A stretch of 16,998 bases of DNA from QPIN01 sp964472945. Its GTDB lineage: Bacteria > Pseudomonadota > Gammaproteobacteria > Methylococcales > Methylomonadaceae. How positions within the stretch are numbered: the first letter of the stretch is position 1; every line of letters begins with the position of its first letter. This document shows positions 7,351 through 15,892 of this stretch, in pieces. The notes under the pieces are model-generated. The model did no database searches, was not told the origin of the DNA, and saw nothing but the letters and a program-made list of their open reading frames with translations. Both the position numbers and the translations under genes were made by a program. The stretch is from positions 1 through 16,998 of the forward strand of contig CAYYNM010000045.1 in assembly GCA_964472945.1 (NCBI GenBank), given 5' to 3'.

Positions 7351-8628
7351 ATGATTAAGTCCTTACCTTCAATCGCTAATCTTACACAGCAGTTAATCAC
7401 AAGTGAAGCTCGGCTTTCAGCTATTTTTCATCATTCCCCTATTGCTATTGCTTATACCGATATTAACCTTAAAGTTTTAAAAACCAACGATCAATTTCTC
7501 TACCAATTTGGCTATAACGAAGATATTTATTCCTTATGTAATCTACTCAGTCAGTCTTCAAAACAAGGGTTTTGCACAAAAGACCACTGTTTAAACAGAA
7601 TTTCGCAACAAAAAAATGTAGAGTATATAATAGAAACTCGGCATAAAAAAGGGCATATTCTTTGGGTTCATATTCGTGGCACCGTTATAAATTATGACAA
7701 CTCAAAACAAGAAGTTCTTTGGTTATTAGAAGACATTACTTCTCTTAGAGAGGAGCAAGAGCAAAGACAATTAGCTGAGACAGTGTTTGAAGTATCTGGC
7801 GAAGCGATGGCAATTATTGATAACACGGGGAAATTTGAAAAGATAAACTCCGCTATGCAACATTTGACTGAATATTCAGCATTAGAGTTATATAAGCATT
7901 CTGTTACAGAATTATTCGATTCACATACCAACCCCTGCTCCATTAATGAAATCTTAAATATTGTTAGCATAGAAGGTCAGTGGAAAGGTGAGTTATGGAT
8001 CCGTCAAAAAAACCAATCTCTTATTCCAACTCAACTTACCCTAAATTCCATTAAACGCTCCAATGGAGAAATTAGTCATATTGTCGCCATACTCACAGAT
8101 ATTTCTAAATTTAAAGCCCAGGAACAAGTTCTAAAATATAGAGCAAATCATGACCCATTAACTGGCCTGGCCAATCGAAATGAATTTTTTGTACGGCTCA
8201 ATGACTCACTTGCAGCCGCCAAAAGACACCAGTATAAAGTGGCACTTTTCTACCTTGATTTAGATGGCTTTAAGCCAATTAATGATACCTTAGGCCATGG
8301 TAAAGGCGATGAAATTTTACAGCAAGTCGCTATTAAACTAAAAAGCCATATCCGTGAAGTAGACACAGTTGCACGTATAGGTGGAGATGAGTTTGCTATC
8401 ATTCTTAATGGCACCTCTGAAAAACAGATTAGCTCAACAGCAAAAAGAATTATTCAATCAATCAGTATACATGTTGAAAATTCATTATACTTATCGGTTA
8501 GCATTGGGATTGCATTATTTCCCAAAGATGCTACCAATCCATTAAAATTACTGCAATATGCCGATGAAGCAATGTATAAAGCAAAGCAACAGGGAAAACA
8601 ATCCTATTGCTGGCACTGCTCAGAGTAA
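7351..8628 (+). CDS. PAS-PAS-GGDEF diguanylate cyclase
   Basis: This 425-residue protein has no signal peptide or membrane helix. Two PAS domains (about 15-133 and 138-256) precede a GGDEF domain (about 258-422) containing NHDPLTGLANR (266-276), DLDGFKPINDTLGH (303-316) and an intact catalytic GGDEF (344-348). Five residues before GGDEF is REVD (335-338), the RxxD inhibitory site, so product feedback by cyclic di-GMP is expected. It should make cyclic di-GMP from two GTP in the cytoplasm in response to a PAS-sensed cue. No cofactor can be read from the sequence. The next gene encodes the opposing phosphodiesterase, 23 bp downstream. The Shine-Dalgarno is weak, with AAAGG about 15 bases before the ATG. 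No later in-frame ATG keeps the first PAS domain, so this start is preferred. Confidence 0.9.
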   Translation: MIKSLPSIANLTQQLITSEARLSAIFHHSPIAIAYTDINLKVLKTNDQFLYQFGYNEDIYSLCNLLSQSSKQGFCTKDHCLNRISQQKNVEYIIETRHKKGHILWVHIRGTVINYDNSKQEVLWLLEDITSLREEQEQRQLAETVFEVSGEAMAIIDNTGKFEKINSAMQHLTEYSALELYKHSVTELFDSHTNPCSINEILNIVSIEGQWKGELWIRQKNQSLIPTQLTLNSIKRSNGEISHIVAILTDISKFKAQEQVLKYRANHDPLTGLANRNEFFVRLNDSLAAAKRHQYKVALFYLDLDGFKPINDTLGHGKGDEILQQVAIKLKSHIREVDTVARIGGDEFAIILNGTSEKQISSTAKRIIQSISIHVENSLYLSVSIGIALFPKDATNPLKLLQYADEAMYKAKQQGKQSYCWHCSE

Positions 8629-8651
8629 GAACAACTAAGAAAGCCAAATAT

Positions 8652-10463
8652 ATGCTGAATATAGAAAAAATCAAGGAATTATCAGACCTCACCGTCCTAT
8701 ATGTTGAAGACGACTCAGAAACCAGAGAAGAACTGATTTTAGTGTTACAAAATTGGTTTAAACATTTTTATGTTGCTCAAGATGGGCAAGAAGGTCTGGC
8801 GCTATATCACGAACATCACCCTGATATTGTTATTTCAGATATCCAAATGCCGAAAATGAATGGGCTTTCTATGTCGGCAGATATCAAACATTCAAACCCC
8901 AATCAAGAAATAGTTATTTTAAGTGCCTATAATGATGTGGAATACCTGTTTAGAGCCTTGGAATTGGGAATTAAACACTATATTACTAAACCGATAAGTA
9001 TTGAACGTTTGTTAGAAAAACTGCTTGAAATAAAACAACAAATGTCCTTACAAGCCGCTGTTAAATATAAAAGTAAATTATTAGAGCAATACAAACTATT
9101 AGTTGATGAAAAAGCCATTGTTGCCAAAATTGATTTAGACGGCAAAATCAGTTATGTCAATTCTCAGTTCAGCCTTATATCTGGGTATAGCGAAGAGGAA
9201 TTAATTGGACAACACTATACCTTTACATGCCCTACTGATGGGCAAGGAACCACCCTGCAAGAATTAAAAAACGGTCTGTTAACAAATAAAAAATGGCAGG
9301 GGGTTTTAAAGAAAACCAGTAAATTTGGTACTCAGTTTATTGTAGATACCACCGTCGTTGCCATTATTGACAGCAATAATCAACTGGAAGAATATGTGGC
9401 TTTAATGGTTGATATGACTGAAGTCTATGAAAAATTTCAACGACTTTCATTAAATTTAAAGCAAGATTTAAAGTCACAACAGCATTATCTTAAACAGTAT
9501 GAACATGCTATTGAACTAGGTACATCACTCTGTGTTTTAGATACCAATGGCAAGATAGTCAGTGCAAACCAAAACTTTAGCTCTACATTAAATTGTAAAA
9601 CTGAGGATTTGATTGGGCTGCCTTTTAGTTCCCTAGTACAGGATTGTAAGGATTTCAAAGATCGTATTTTAGGCACAGTCCAAAAACAGGGATTTAGTTC
9701 CAGAGTGATACGCATAGCGGCAAAACCTGGCTACGAGCGAACCTTAAGCACGGTGATTGTTGGTATTCATGACGAAGCTGGCGGTTTACGCTCTCTGATG
9801 AGTTTAAGTCAGGATATTAGCGACTCGGTTAAACTCAATAACGATATTATTGAAACCCAAAAAGAATTAATTTATGTGATGGGCGAGGTCGTTGAAAACC
9901 GTAGTGAAGAAACCGGCTTACATATAAAACGTGTAGCACAAATATCTGGGCTATTAGCTGAAAAATATGGCCTCAGTTATGACCATGCGCAAATGATTAA
10001 GGTGGCTTCCCCCATGCATGACATCGGTAAAATAGGAATTCCTGATGGAATTCTACATAAACCCGGGAAACTATCTAAAGAAGAGTTTAGGACGATGCAA
10101 TCCCATACCGACTTAGGTTATTCCATGCTTAATAAAATGGACAGACCTCTGATCAAAATGGCTGCCACTATTGCTCATGAACACCATGAATACTACAATG
10201 GAGAGGGTTACCCTCTCGGTCTGAAAGGGAGTCAAATTGCTATTGAAGCAAGAATCGTAGGTTTGGTTGATGTATTTGATGCCTTAGGCAGTGAACGCTG
10301 CTACAAACACGCCTGGACAGATGAGCAAATTATTGAATATTTAATCTCCAGAAAAGGTACACAATTCGACCCTGAATTAGTTGACTTATTTTTAGAAAAC
10401 CTTGAACAAATCTTCGCTGTCCGTAACCAGTTACTAGACAATACCCCATCATGCTTAAACTGA
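8652..10463 (+). CDS. Response regulator REC-PAS-PAS-HD-GYP phosphodiesterase
   Basis: The protein has 603 residues. The receiver domain (about 12-130) has acidic VEDD (18-21), phospho-acceptor D63 in ISDIQMP and K113 in ITKP. Two PAS domains follow (about 148-260 and 282-395), then HD-GYP (about 400-590): H424, HDIGKIGIPD (456-465), H485, HEHHE (509-513), GEGYP (517-521) and D540 in LVDVFDALGSER. With the metal ligands intact it should hydrolyse cyclic di-GMP to pGpG/GMP, switched by phosphorylation of D63. An upstream TTG would add 15 residues overlapping the previous gene, but the ATG at 8652 starts directly at normal receiver sequence and is preferred. The phosphodonor could be the histidine kinase encoded five genes further on. 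The 3' end overlaps the TolC-family gene by 13 bp. Confidence 0.9.
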   Translation: MLNIEKIKELSDLTVLYVEDDSETREELILVLQNWFKHFYVAQDGQEGLALYHEHHPDIVISDIQMPKMNGLSMSADIKHSNPNQEIVILSAYNDVEYLFRALELGIKHYITKPISIERLLEKLLEIKQQMSLQAAVKYKSKLLEQYKLLVDEKAIVAKIDLDGKISYVNSQFSLISGYSEEELIGQHYTFTCPTDGQGTTLQELKNGLLTNKKWQGVLKKTSKFGTQFIVDTTVVAIIDSNNQLEEYVALMVDMTEVYEKFQRLSLNLKQDLKSQQHYLKQYEHAIELGTSLCVLDTNGKIVSANQNFSSTLNCKTEDLIGLPFSSLVQDCKDFKDRILGTVQKQGFSSRVIRIAAKPGYERTLSTVIVGIHDEAGGLRSLMSLSQDISDSVKLNNDIIETQKELIYVMGEVVENRSEETGLHIKRVAQISGLLAEKYGLSYDHAQMIKVASPMHDIGKIGIPDGILHKPGKLSKEEFRTMQSHTDLGYSMLNKMDRPLIKMAATIAHEHHEYYNGEGYPLGLKGSQIAIEARIVGLVDVFDALGSERCYKHAWTDEQIIEYLISRKGTQFDPELVDLFLENLEQIFAVRNQLLDNTPSCLN

Positions 10464-11833
10464 TTATCACCATTCTTACTCTTACCTTAAGTCCTCTAAG
10501 CTTTGCAAAAATTGATAAGATTGCCACTTATACCTTAGATGACTGTATTGCTATTGCGCTAAAACAACATCAATCATTAAAAGTTTCTAATGCGCAAGTA
10601 AAAATGGCAGAAACTCTATATCAACAAGCTATGTCGGCTTATTACCCCAGGCTTGCTATTCAGGCGGGAGCAGATAGGGCGGATGAGGATAGAACTTTTT
10701 CTTTTAAAGGTAATATTCAAATACCCCCAGGTACACTAGGGCCCAATGCAATCACTTTTCCTATTGATACAAAAACAAAATTATATGATCGAGATGTAGC
10801 CAGAGCTTCAATTAATCTAACCTATCCCATTTTTACCGGCCTTAAACGCCCCGCCATCATTGCTCAAGCCAAAAAAGGTATACAAATTGCCGAACAGGGC
10901 TTGCGTAAAACTAATCTGGAAGTTGTTCGTGATGTAAAAAAATATTTTTATGCGGCTCAATTTGCCATAGAAATGGAAAAACTGGCTCACGATACTTTAG
11001 AACGCTTTAAAGTATTAGAAGATTTAACCGAACGTTTATATCAAAATGGCTCTTTAAAAGTTAAAAAAACCGATTATCTACGGACTAAAACCACAACAGC
11101 CCTCACCCGTTCGATATTAAATGAAGCCGTATATGCCCGTGAGTTGGCTCACGAAGCACTGGGTAATGCTATGGGACAAGCTTGGGATGCTCATTATCAG
11201 CTGGCAGAAGCAGAACAAACCACCATGATTACCCCTGAACTGCAAGAATTAATTGCCTCAGCTCAAAACTTTAACCCCGATGTGCAACAATTACGCTTGG
11301 CGGTACAAGTCGCTGAAGATAAAATTACAGAAGCACGCAGTGGCTATTACCCAATGGTAGGTGTAAAAGCCAGTGCGCATAAACTATGGAATGGTTACGA
11401 TCAAGGCCTTATTAATGACGATAATAAAGACGGCTGGGATATTGGTGTTGGTATGGAATGGGATATATTTAGTGGCTTTGAAACAGCTGAAAAAGTTAGC
11501 CATGCTAAAGCCGAACAACGTAAATTTAAAAGTCAGCAAGTCTTATTAGATGAAGCAATGGCCTTACAGGTTAAACAACAGTTTTTACGCATTCGCAGTT
11601 CAGGTAAGCAAATTAAAAATACCGAATCGGCATTTGGTTTTGCAACAGAAAATCGAAAACTCAATGTCCGCGCCTATCAACAGGAAATGGTAGAAACCAA
11701 AGATGTTATTGAGTCGCAGTTGGTCGAAAGTTATGCCAAAGGGGCTTATTTACGTTCCCGTTATGACTTAGAGCTTGGCCTCACTTCATTAGAGTATTTA
11801 ATTGGGCATACTATTGACCAGGCCTCATTCTAA
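10451..11833 (+). CDS. TolC-family outer-membrane efflux protein
   Basis: This 460-residue protein has a signal peptide (MLKLIITILTLTLSPLSFA, then KID) and the full TolC plan. It begins YTLDDCIAIALKQHQSL (about 27-43), then AYYPRL, the outer-membrane strand segments around LTYPIFTG, a long helical pair, and a second repeat beginning NPDVQQLRLAVQ with SGYYPMVGV and a closing WDIFSGF strand. Such trimers form a channel-tunnel across the outer membrane and periplasm for a tripartite exporter. No matching adaptor or inner-membrane pump is encoded in this window next to it. Its start lies inside the end of the phosphodiesterase gene (13-bp overlap) with no clear Shine-Dalgarno, so it is probably translated by coupling. 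It differs clearly from the smaller TolC-like protein in the first operon. Confidence 0.88.
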   Translation: MLKLIITILTLTLSPLSFAKIDKIATYTLDDCIAIALKQHQSLKVSNAQVKMAETLYQQAMSAYYPRLAIQAGADRADEDRTFSFKGNIQIPPGTLGPNAITFPIDTKTKLYDRDVARASINLTYPIFTGLKRPAIIAQAKKGIQIAEQGLRKTNLEVVRDVKKYFYAAQFAIEMEKLAHDTLERFKVLEDLTERLYQNGSLKVKKTDYLRTKTTTALTRSILNEAVYARELAHEALGNAMGQAWDAHYQLAEAEQTTMITPELQELIASAQNFNPDVQQLRLAVQVAEDKITEARSGYYPMVGVKASAHKLWNGYDQGLINDDNKDGWDIGVGMEWDIFSGFETAEKVSHAKAEQRKFKSQQVLLDEAMALQVKQQFLRIRSSGKQIKNTESAFGFATENRKLNVRAYQQEMVETKDVIESQLVESYAKGAYLRSRYDLELGLTSLEYLIGHTIDQASF

Positions 11834-11949
11834 GTATAAGGAAATAAAAGATCTATCATTTTTCCACTGAGATCACCGAGAATACAAAGTTTTTTTGTTA
11901 CTGCCTCCCTTAACTAATTTCACCCAACTATTTATAACAGATAAAACGT

Positions 11950-12945
11950 ATGGTAGGCTTTCTAACTCAAGCATCATTTCATTATTCTCCTCCTCCGAAT
12001 TTGAATATTCATTTTCAAGCTCATTTTTTAACAAGTAATCATTACTTCAAGTCACTATATTTGATCTTTAGCCTTATTTTAATAAGCTTTCCCAGCCATA
12101 GTTTTGCTAACAATAAAACCAATCAAAATCAATTTTTATGCACAGGATTTCTGCTTGATGCATTTCCAGATATAGAACGAGCTGACTTAGAGGTTGCCTT
12201 AAAATATTGGGCAGAAGAACTAGGCCGACAAGTTAATATAGCAGCGACAGTAAAGATTTATCACGACCTAAAACAAATGCAATTAGATTTTGAACACGAT
12301 AAAATAAATTTTATTATTTTACCGCCATTGGCTATTGTGAATTATTTTGACCCTAATCAATTAGCCGATGGCTATAAGGCTTATACTGCGGGAAAAGCAA
12401 CAGAAGATCTTCTGGTCGTCACTCTTAAACAAAGCAAAATAAATAGCTTTGGAGATGTAAAAAACAAACATTTATCCTTATTATTAAATGATAAAGTAAG
12501 TGAAATGTATGCAAACATCTTGGCCTTAGAAAGATTTAACCAGAAAGCCCATAATGTATTTCACCTTATTAATTATACTTATAAATCACCTCAGCTTATC
12601 TACAAACTATTTTTTAAACAAACTGACGTTATTTTTATATATCAAAATGCCTATGATTTAGCAATAGAATTAAACCCTCAGATAAAATCTAAAACTCAAA
12701 TCATCGACAAACTGGTCGGTATACAAAGGGGGATCGGGTTTTTCCATAAAAGTGTTGATAAACAATTTAGAAACAAAGTAATTACTGAAATGGAACAAAT
12801 CCATAATTACCCTCAAGGTCAGCAATTATTAAATATTTTCTTTTCAGAAAAAGCTGTACGATCTAAAGTATCTGACTTAAAAGTCACCCAACAGTTAAAG
12901 CAACGCTATACACAATTGCTTAAACGACAGGCTAAACAAAAATGA
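11950..12945 (+). CDS. PhnD-like periplasmic binding protein, paralog 1
   Basis: This 331-residue member of the phosphate/phosphonate (PhnD-type) substrate-binding superfamily has an unusually long leader. The hydrophobic signal core and Ala-type cleavage site (FPSHSFA, then NNK) end near residue 54. A shorter product could start at the in-frame TTG 12061, giving a normal 16-residue signal peptide. The mature part shows the array's shared pattern: GFLLDAFPDIERADLEVAL, KYW, INFIILPPL, DGY, a hinge segment with DVKNKHLSL, FFKQTDVIFIY, ELNPQI, and a C-terminal AVRSKVSDL followed by a lysine/glutamine-rich helix. It has no lipobox. It is separated by 116 bp from the TolC-family gene and 130 bp from paralog 2. 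With no permease or ATPase nearby, a sensory rather than transport role is inferred. The ligand is unknown. Confidence 0.75.
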   Translation: MVGFLTQASFHYSPPPNLNIHFQAHFLTSNHYFKSLYLIFSLILISFPSHSFANNKTNQNQFLCTGFLLDAFPDIERADLEVALKYWAEELGRQVNIAATVKIYHDLKQMQLDFEHDKINFIILPPLAIVNYFDPNQLADGYKAYTAGKATEDLLVVTLKQSKINSFGDVKNKHLSLLLNDKVSEMYANILALERFNQKAHNVFHLINYTYKSPQLIYKLFFKQTDVIFIYQNAYDLAIELNPQIKSKTQIIDKLVGIQRGIGFFHKSVDKQFRNKVITEMEQIHNYPQGQQLLNIFFSEKAVRSKVSDLKVTQQLKQRYTQLLKRQAKQK

Positions 12946-12993
12946 TAAAACAACCGAGGGAAGCAGTAACAAATAATAAAATACATATAAATG

Positions 12994-13061
12994 GTAGAGC
13001 GGACTTTAGTCCGCCATTAAACCAGTATTTTTGAGTTATTGCCAACTAAAGCCCACTCTAC
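12994..13061. repeat. Inverted pair of REP-like elements
   Basis: The 20-mer at 12994-13013 (GTAGAGCGGACTTTAGTCCG) and the reverse complement of 13042-13061 agree at 16 of 20 positions, giving an inverted pair with a 28-bp spacer. The first copy also forms its own hairpin, GCGGACT (12999-13005), TT, AGTCCGC (13008-13014). This is the layout of REP/BIME-type intergenic repeats. It lies between the first two binding-protein genes and may fold in the transcript, altering relative expression or mRNA stability. It also shows that the TTG at 13031 is not the start of paralog 2. Confidence 0.65.
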
Positions 13062-13075
13062 AGTCACCAATTTTT

Positions 13076-13978
13076 ATGAAAATTTTCACTCTCCTCTTTA
13101 TTGCTATTTTGCTAGTAGGCCATATTCCACTTAGTTATAGCGATGAAGAACATACTGAAATATTTGAGTTACGAACTGGCTTCTACATAAACTCATTCCC
13201 TGAAATTAATCCTGCCGATATAGAAATCGCTTTACGCTACTGGCTAGAAGCTATCAGTAAAAAAGTTAATATTCCTGCCAAATCATTTGTCTATACCGAT
13301 ATAGATAAAATGCGCAACGATTATTATCAAGGAAAAATAAATTTTATTGTCGCAGCCCCCTTATCTATTCTAGAAAATTTTGATCCAAAACAATTAACTG
13401 AAGGTTATAAATTAACCTGGTCAGGTTCATCAACAGATATTTTATTAGTGCTTACACACAGAGACTCGGGGCTTAACACTTTTAGTGATGTCACTAATAA
13501 ACATTTATCTCTGCTAATTAATGAGCCTATGTCAAAAATGTATGCCGATGTCTTGGCATTAGAAAATTTTGATATACCCGCAAAGCAGTTATTCCATAAA
13601 ATTAGTTATATTAAAAAATCCAGCCAACTGATATACCAGTTATTTTTTCAACAAACAGATGTTATTTTTGTTTACCAAGTACTATACAAACTGAGTTGTG
13701 AACTCAACCCTCAAATCGGAGATAAAACACAAGTCATTGAGGAGTTACCAGCTATTCCCAGAGTGTTAGGTTTTTTTCACCCCAGAGTTTCCGCTGAATT
13801 CAGAGATCAGGTATTATCTGAAGTAGAACGGCTAAACACTTATCCAGCAGGGCAACAGCTTTTACAATTATTTCAAGTTGATAAAGCAGTACGCTCCAAT
13901 GTTGCTGATTTAGACTCTGTTAGACTGTTAAAACAACGCTACCTGCAGCTTATCAACAAAAAAAGGATATATGATTAA
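13076..13978 (+). CDS. PhnD-like periplasmic binding protein, paralog 2
   Basis: The protein has 300 residues with a standard signal peptide (MKIFTLLFIAILLVGHIPLS, then YS before DEE). It is closest to paralog 1: both keep RTGF/CTGF, SFPEI or AFPDI, LIYxLFFxQTDVIF, ELNPQI with KTQ, GFFH, YPxGQQLL and AVRSxVxDL. One ungapped 30-residue stretch ending in ELNPQI matches at 22 positions by my hand count. The ATG at 13076 is chosen over a TTG at 13031 because the extra 15 codons fall in a REP-like element and only the ATG puts the signal peptide at the N-terminus. Its 3' end overlaps paralog 3 by 8 bp. Expected to be periplasmic; the ligand is unknown. Confidence 0.8.
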   Translation: MKIFTLLFIAILLVGHIPLSYSDEEHTEIFELRTGFYINSFPEINPADIEIALRYWLEAISKKVNIPAKSFVYTDIDKMRNDYYQGKINFIVAAPLSILENFDPKQLTEGYKLTWSGSSTDILLVLTHRDSGLNTFSDVTNKHLSLLINEPMSKMYADVLALENFDIPAKQLFHKISYIKKSSQLIYQLFFQQTDVIFVYQVLYKLSCELNPQIGDKTQVIEELPAIPRVLGFFHPRVSAEFRDQVLSEVERLNTYPAGQQLLQLFQVDKAVRSNVADLDSVRLLKQRYLQLINKKRIYD

Positions 13979-14948
13979 ATTTTATTTTTTTTCCTTACGA
14001 TTATTTCTAGGTCAAAAGAGTTCTCAATTTGTTAAACGCAGAAGCCAAATTAATCTTTTAACGATCTTAATATTTTGCCTGTTTATTAGCCCTGCTCACA
14101 CGGCTGAACAGGTGAATACAAATAAATCAGTGCTACCATCCCGTTTGGCGATGGGCTTTTATTACCCTTCAATTAGCAGTGCTGCTAGTCAAACCGATAT
14201 AAAAATCTCACTGACTTACTGGCTTCAAGAACTCTCTGCCAGCCTTAAACTAGATAAAGTATACTCAGTATTGTATAAAGATATTAAGATAATGAGTCAG
14301 GACTTTAGCGACAAAAAACTTGATATGGTAATAGCCCCTCCGCTATTATTAAGCCTTTATTTTGATAGATCCATTATGAGTGATGGTTTTATAGGAGTCC
14401 AGGAAATAGGAAAAACAGACCATCTGGTTATTATATCCAACCACCCCCCAAATAAACCTTTTCCTGGCTATCAAGGCAAGCGATTAGTTTTACCTGCTAA
14501 TGATGTATTAGCAAAAATATTTTTAAACACCGAAATCATTAAACAATACAACAAACCGTACCAGAACGTTTTTTCTCAGATTAGCTATTCAAATAAAAGC
14601 CAACGAATGATTTTAGATGTCTTTTTTAATAAAGTTGATATTGCCGTTGTTTATGAAAATATGTTCAATGTTATGATTGAAATGAACCCTCAACTATCAA
14701 AAAAAATTAAAATAGTTTCAAGTTTTCCTGTTAAATCAAGAAACTATAGCTATTTCCATAAAAATTATAACTATATACAAGCACTACAAGAAAGATATAC
14801 AACAGTCACAAAAAATATTCGAGGACAACAAATTCTAGAAGTTTTTCATACCAGCCAAATTGATAAATGTCTTGTCAGTGATCTAGATCAATTTGATCAT
14901 CTAATTGAAACAAATAAAAACCTCAACAAAAGCATTGGGAATGAATAA
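13971..14948 (+). CDS. PhnD-like periplasmic binding protein, paralog 3
   Basis: This 325-residue protein carries a long N-region. A basic stretch (VKRRSQ, about 21-26) precedes the hydrophobic core LLTILIFCLFISPAHTA, with cleavage expected before EQV at about residue 45. The mature domain follows the array pattern: AMGFYYPSISSAASQTDIKI, LTYWLQEL, DMVIAPPLL, SDGF, LVLPANDVLAKIF, FFNKVDIAVVY and EMNPQL. It ends with KCLVSDLDQFDHL, the C-terminal style it shares with paralog 4 rather than with paralogs 1 and 2. The start overlaps paralog 2 by 8 bp and has a good AAAGGAT ribosome-binding site inside that gene. Coupled translation with the genes on both sides is likely. Confidence 0.78.
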   Translation: MIKFYFFSLRLFLGQKSSQFVKRRSQINLLTILIFCLFISPAHTAEQVNTNKSVLPSRLAMGFYYPSISSAASQTDIKISLTYWLQELSASLKLDKVYSVLYKDIKIMSQDFSDKKLDMVIAPPLLLSLYFDRSIMSDGFIGVQEIGKTDHLVIISNHPPNKPFPGYQGKRLVLPANDVLAKIFLNTEIIKQYNKPYQNVFSQISYSNKSQRMILDVFFNKVDIAVVYENMFNVMIEMNPQLSKKIKIVSSFPVKSRNYSYFHKNYNYIQALQERYTTVTKNIRGQQILEVFHTSQIDKCLVSDLDQFDHLIETNKNLNKSIGNE

Positions 14949-15885
14949 ACTTATTTTCAAGTTATTAGTATCAATTACTTTATTTATAACTCCTCCATAC
15001 TTATCTGCCAATGAAAAACCTACTCTTCCAGAACTCAATATAGGCTGGTATTTTCCCTCAATTAACGCCATGGTAAGCCGGACTGACTTTTATGTGGCAA
15101 TCAATCTATGGTTAGATGAATTTAATGAGAATTTAAATATTGGCAAGACCAATGTAGTGCTATTTGATCATATAAAAAACATGCAAAAAGCCTTTAAACG
15201 GGGCGACCTATCCATTATCGTTGCACCGCCTTTATTAATTGTAGAAAACTTTAATTTAAACAAACTTGCTGATGGTTTTACAGGAACCAGTGTGACAGGA
15301 AAACCTTATGGAGTGGTAGTTTTAGCACGTAAAAATAGCGGCATAAAAAGTTTAAAAGATGTAAAAAATAAACGTTTAGCATTGCCAGAAAATGATGAAC
15401 TTGCTCAAGTATTTATTAATTCGCTAGTTATTCCTGAATATCACCAACCTTATCAACAGGTTTTTAAATCAACGCGTTATTTTCTAAAACAACACAGCAT
15501 TATTCACCAACTTTTTTTTAACAAGGCTGATGTAGGAGTTGCATACTTAGAAACTTTTAATCTAATGGTTGAATTAAACCCTCAAATTAAAAAAAAAATA
15601 ATGGTTATTGATAATTTTCCTATTGACTCACCCAACTACAGTTTTTTTTATTACCAAGTTCCAGAAAATACTCGGAAACTTTTTATAGATAAGGCCTTAA
15701 AATTAAATAACTCGATAAAATCACAGGAAATATTACATAATTTTAAAATGTCTACGATTAAAAGATGTAAAGTGGATTCATTAACACCTTTTGTTAATTT
15801 ACATAAGTTAGATACACAGTTAAAACAACAATTACAAGCAATGAGAGCAACTCTTCAAAAGCACCAGTCTTTAACCAGAAAATGA
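14941..15885 (+). CDS. PhnD-like periplasmic binding protein, paralog 4
   Basis: This 314-residue protein has a clean signal peptide (MNKLIFKLLVSITLFITPPY, then LSA before NEK). It shares with paralog 3 the lines IGWYFPSI, RTDFYVAINLWL, SIIVAPPLLI, ADGF, LALPENDELAQVFINS, FFNKADVGVAY, ELNPQI and SPNYSFF, ending in KRCKVDSLTPF. The C-terminus adds a basic glutamine-rich helix of about 30 residues. The ATG at 14941 is preferred over the TTG at 14905, which would put 12 polar residues before the signal peptide. It overlaps paralog 3 by 8 bp and ends 7 bp before the histidine kinase start, making the protein a strong candidate for direct partnership with that kinase. Confidence 0.8.
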   Translation: MNKLIFKLLVSITLFITPPYLSANEKPTLPELNIGWYFPSINAMVSRTDFYVAINLWLDEFNENLNIGKTNVVLFDHIKNMQKAFKRGDLSIIVAPPLLIVENFNLNKLADGFTGTSVTGKPYGVVVLARKNSGIKSLKDVKNKRLALPENDELAQVFINSLVIPEYHQPYQQVFKSTRYFLKQHSIIHQLFFNKADVGVAYLETFNLMVELNPQIKKKIMVIDNFPIDSPNYSFFYYQVPENTRKLFIDKALKLNNSIKSQEILHNFKMSTIKRCKVDSLTPFVNLHKLDTQLKQQLQAMRATLQKHQSLTRK

Positions 15886-15892
15886 GGGTGAT

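Noticed and set aside
7692..7970. Minus-strand frame of 92 codons
   Set aside because: Antisense to the PAS region of the diguanylate cyclase, with a composition typical of a shadow frame.
9485..9715. Minus-strand frame of 76 codons
   Set aside because: Antisense to the second PAS domain of the HD-GYP gene, with no ribosome-binding site or family resemblance.
10330..10527. Minus-strand frame of 65 codons
   Set aside because: It covers the ends of two confidently assigned + strand genes and has no independent support.
11950..15885. Phosphonate uptake (phn) operon
   Set aside because: Four binding proteins without any permease, ATPase or C-P lyase gene, followed by a sensor kinase, do not fit a transport operon within this window.
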